A stretch of 64,000 nucleotides of DNA from Collimonas sp. PA-H2 (GTDB lineage Bacteria > Pseudomonadota > Gammaproteobacteria > Burkholderiales > Burkholderiaceae_D): NCBI RefSeq assembly GCF_002564105.1, contig NZ_PDBX01000001.1:3968001-4032000 (forward strand), in the 5' to 3' direction. The notes beneath the pieces are model-generated. The model worked only from the letters and a program-made list of their open reading frames with translations, was not told the DNA's origin and made no database searches. Both the position numbers and the translations under genes were made by a program. The first letter of the stretch is position 1; every line of letters starts with the position of its first letter. Positions 62,534-64,000 of the stretch are shown here, one piece after another.

Positions 62534-64000
62534 ATGTCATCTGGTTTCCCAACTGCAGCCGCGGCCCAGGTCGTGCCGGACTATGCGCGGTTCTATGCCG
62601 ATTTCAAGCTCGACAGCGTGGCTGCCGAACTGGCCGGCAGCCTGCAGACCGGCGTCAATGCCTGCGTCGAATGCTGCGACCGCCATGCCACGCCTGGACG
62701 CATCGCCCTGAACTGGGAAGGCAAGGATGGCCGCAGCGCCAGCTATACCTTCGCTCAGCTGCAGGAATTGTCTGGTCGTTTTGCTAATTTCCTGAAGGCG
62801 CAGGGCGTGCAGCCGGGCGACCGCGTCGCCGGTTTGCTGCCGCGCACGCCGGAACTGCTGGTGGCAATCCTCGGCACCTGGCGAGCCGGCGCGGTGTATC
62901 AGCCGCTGTTTACCGCCTTCGGTTCGAAATCGATCGAGTACCGGGTGGCCGCCAGCGAGGCCAGGCTGATCATTACCGACGCCGACAACCGCCACAAGCT
63001 GGAAGAAGTGCCGCAATGCCCGCCGGTGATGACGGTCAACGGCGCCAGCGCCTTGACTGTTGGCGACTTCGGCTTCTGGGACGAGATGGGCAAGCACACG
63101 ACCGAATTTGCGCCGGTGATGCGCAAGGCCGACGATGCCTTCATCATGTTGTTCACTTCCGGCACCACCGGCCCGGCCAAGGGCGTATCGGTGCCGCTGA
63201 AGGCGCTGCTGTCGTTCTATGTCTATACACGCTATGCGGTCGATCTGCGGCCGGAAGATGCGTTCTGGAATATCGCCGATCCGGGCTGGGCCTACGGCCT
63301 GTATTACTGCGTGACCGGACCGTTGATGATGGGGCACGCGATTACTTTTTACGAAGGTTCCTTCACCGTAGAGAGCACCTACCGGATTATCAAGAAGTAC
63401 GGCATCACCAACCTGACCGGCTCGCCGACTGCATACCGCATGCTGATCGCCGCCGGCGCGGAAGCCGCGGCGCCGGTCAAGGGCCAGCTGCGCGGGGTCA
63501 GCAGCGCCGGCGAGCCCTTGAACCCGGAAGTGATCCGCTGGTTCCGCGAACATCTGGACACCTTGATCAACGATCACTACGGCCAGACCGAAACCGGCAT
63601 GGTGCTGTGCAATCATCACGGCTTGCAGCACGAGGTGCACATGGGCTCGGCCGGCCTCGCCATGCCGGGTTACCGGCTGGCGGTGATTGACGACGATGAG
63701 AAGGAACTGGGTGTCGGCGAGCCGGGCGTGCTGGCGGTGGACCGCCCGCGTTCGCCCATCTACTGGTTCCAGGGCTACTGGCAGCAGGACAACAGCCGCG
63801 ACCAGAGCCCCTACTACGTCACCGGCGATACGGTGGAACTGAACCAGGATGGCAGCATCAGCTTTATCGGCCGTGGCGACGATATCATTACTTCTTCCGG
63901 GTACCGCATCGGTCCATTTGACGTGGAGAGCGCGCTGCTGGAGCATCCGGCGGTGGTCGAGGCGGCTGTGGTCGGCAAGCCGGACCCGGAACGCACCGAA
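62534..64000 (+). CDS. AMP-dependent acyl-CoA synthetase, cut by the right edge
   Basis: A 489-codon incomplete reading frame of an ANL-superfamily ligase that activates a carboxylate with ATP and CoA. P-loop FTSGTTGPAKG, adenylation motifs NDHYGQTETG and YYVTGDTVELNQDG, and the hinge GRGDDIITSSGYRIGP are visible. The closest type is acetyl/propionyl/acyl-CoA synthetase; the exact substrate is unknown. The C-terminus (including the catalytic Lys) is missing. ATG 62534 follows GAGGAG. Confidence 0.9.
   Translation, partial: MSSGFPTAAAAQVVPDYARFYADFKLDSVAAELAGSLQTGVNACVECCDRHATPGRIALNWEGKDGRSASYTFAQLQELSGRFANFLKAQGVQPGDRVAGLLPRTPELLVAILGTWRAGAVYQPLFTAFGSKSIEYRVAASEARLIITDADNRHKLEEVPQCPPVMTVNGASALTVGDFGFWDEMGKHTTEFAPVMRKADDAFIMLFTSGTTGPAKGVSVPLKALLSFYVYTRYAVDLRPEDAFWNIADPGWAYGLYYCVTGPLMMGHAITFYEGSFTVESTYRIIKKYGITNLTGSPTAYRMLIAAGAEAAAPVKGQLRGVSSAGEPLNPEVIRWFREHLDTLINDHYGQTETGMVLCNHHGLQHEVHMGSAGLAMPGYRLAVIDDDEKELGVGEPGVLAVDRPRSPIYWFQGYWQQDNSRDQSPYYVTGDTVELNQDGSISFIGRGDDIITSSGYRIGPFDVESALLEHPAVVEAAVVGKPDPERTE

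Overview
The window is about 60% G+C and gene-dense, with short operons, ATGA/TGATG stop-start overlaps and proteins that look most like those of Burkholderiales. The gene content (GlxA-type regulators, GbcAB, DgcAB, SoxBDAG, a recJ gene beside an RpfE-type gene, the long MaeB) suggests a soil betaproteobacterium of the Oxalobacteraceae, for example Collimonas or a relative. That placement is inference from remembered protein families, not from a search.

Layout. 1-2508: recJ (cut by the left edge) and its coupled RpfE-type partner. 2540-3900: an AT-richer islet with one unknown gene and an alpha/beta hydrolase, then a DinB-fold protein. 4561-8902: an iron-type operon on the minus strand, with a Fur-like box, a TonB-dependent siderophore receptor and two PstS-like binding proteins. 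9081-10124: aldo/keto reductase. 10338-48390: a very large glycine-betaine/choline block, interrupted at 24292-32430 by a LysR regulator, a LysE exporter, a DUF1127 protein, a MacAB/outer-membrane efflux operon and a CodA-like amidohydrolase. 48451-54813: a serine hydrolase, the malic enzyme maeB, an orphan GH13-like protein and a YfbU-family protein. 54994-58910: a coupled FAN1-like nuclease and a nuclease-helicase. 58941-64000: zinc-ribbon protein, BI-1 protein, HPF-like protein, nhaR, an AraC regulator and an acyl-CoA synthetase cut by the right edge.

How the main block works. ChoX/ChoW/ChoV and a second binding protein import choline or betaine. GbcAB oxidises glycine betaine to dimethylglycine. 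DgcAB, with a dedicated ETF pair, yields sarcosine, and SoxBDAG yields glycine plus methylene-tetrahydrofolate. GlyA makes serine and SdaA makes pyruvate. FdhA removes formaldehyde, FolB supplies the folate branch, and MaeB may help to balance C4/C3 pools. Two GlxA-type regulators (10338-11354 and 36072-37157) frame the block. I find a 42-bp tandem motif of the form TGTCGC-N8-AA-N5, with an exact 21-bp period, in front of five of its transcription units: glyA, the porin gene, choVW, choX and sdaA-sox. I predict these as operators of one or both regulators.

Other notable points: a 16-codon leader ORF overlapping the sdaA start; a dipeptidase-family protein in the betaine operon that has lost three of five metal ligands; a free-standing GH13 domain without catalytic residues; a relic of a third GlxA gene beside a perfect 27-bp inverted repeat; and several families of intergenic repeats. 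No tRNA, rRNA, CRISPR array, prophage or intact insertion sequence was seen.
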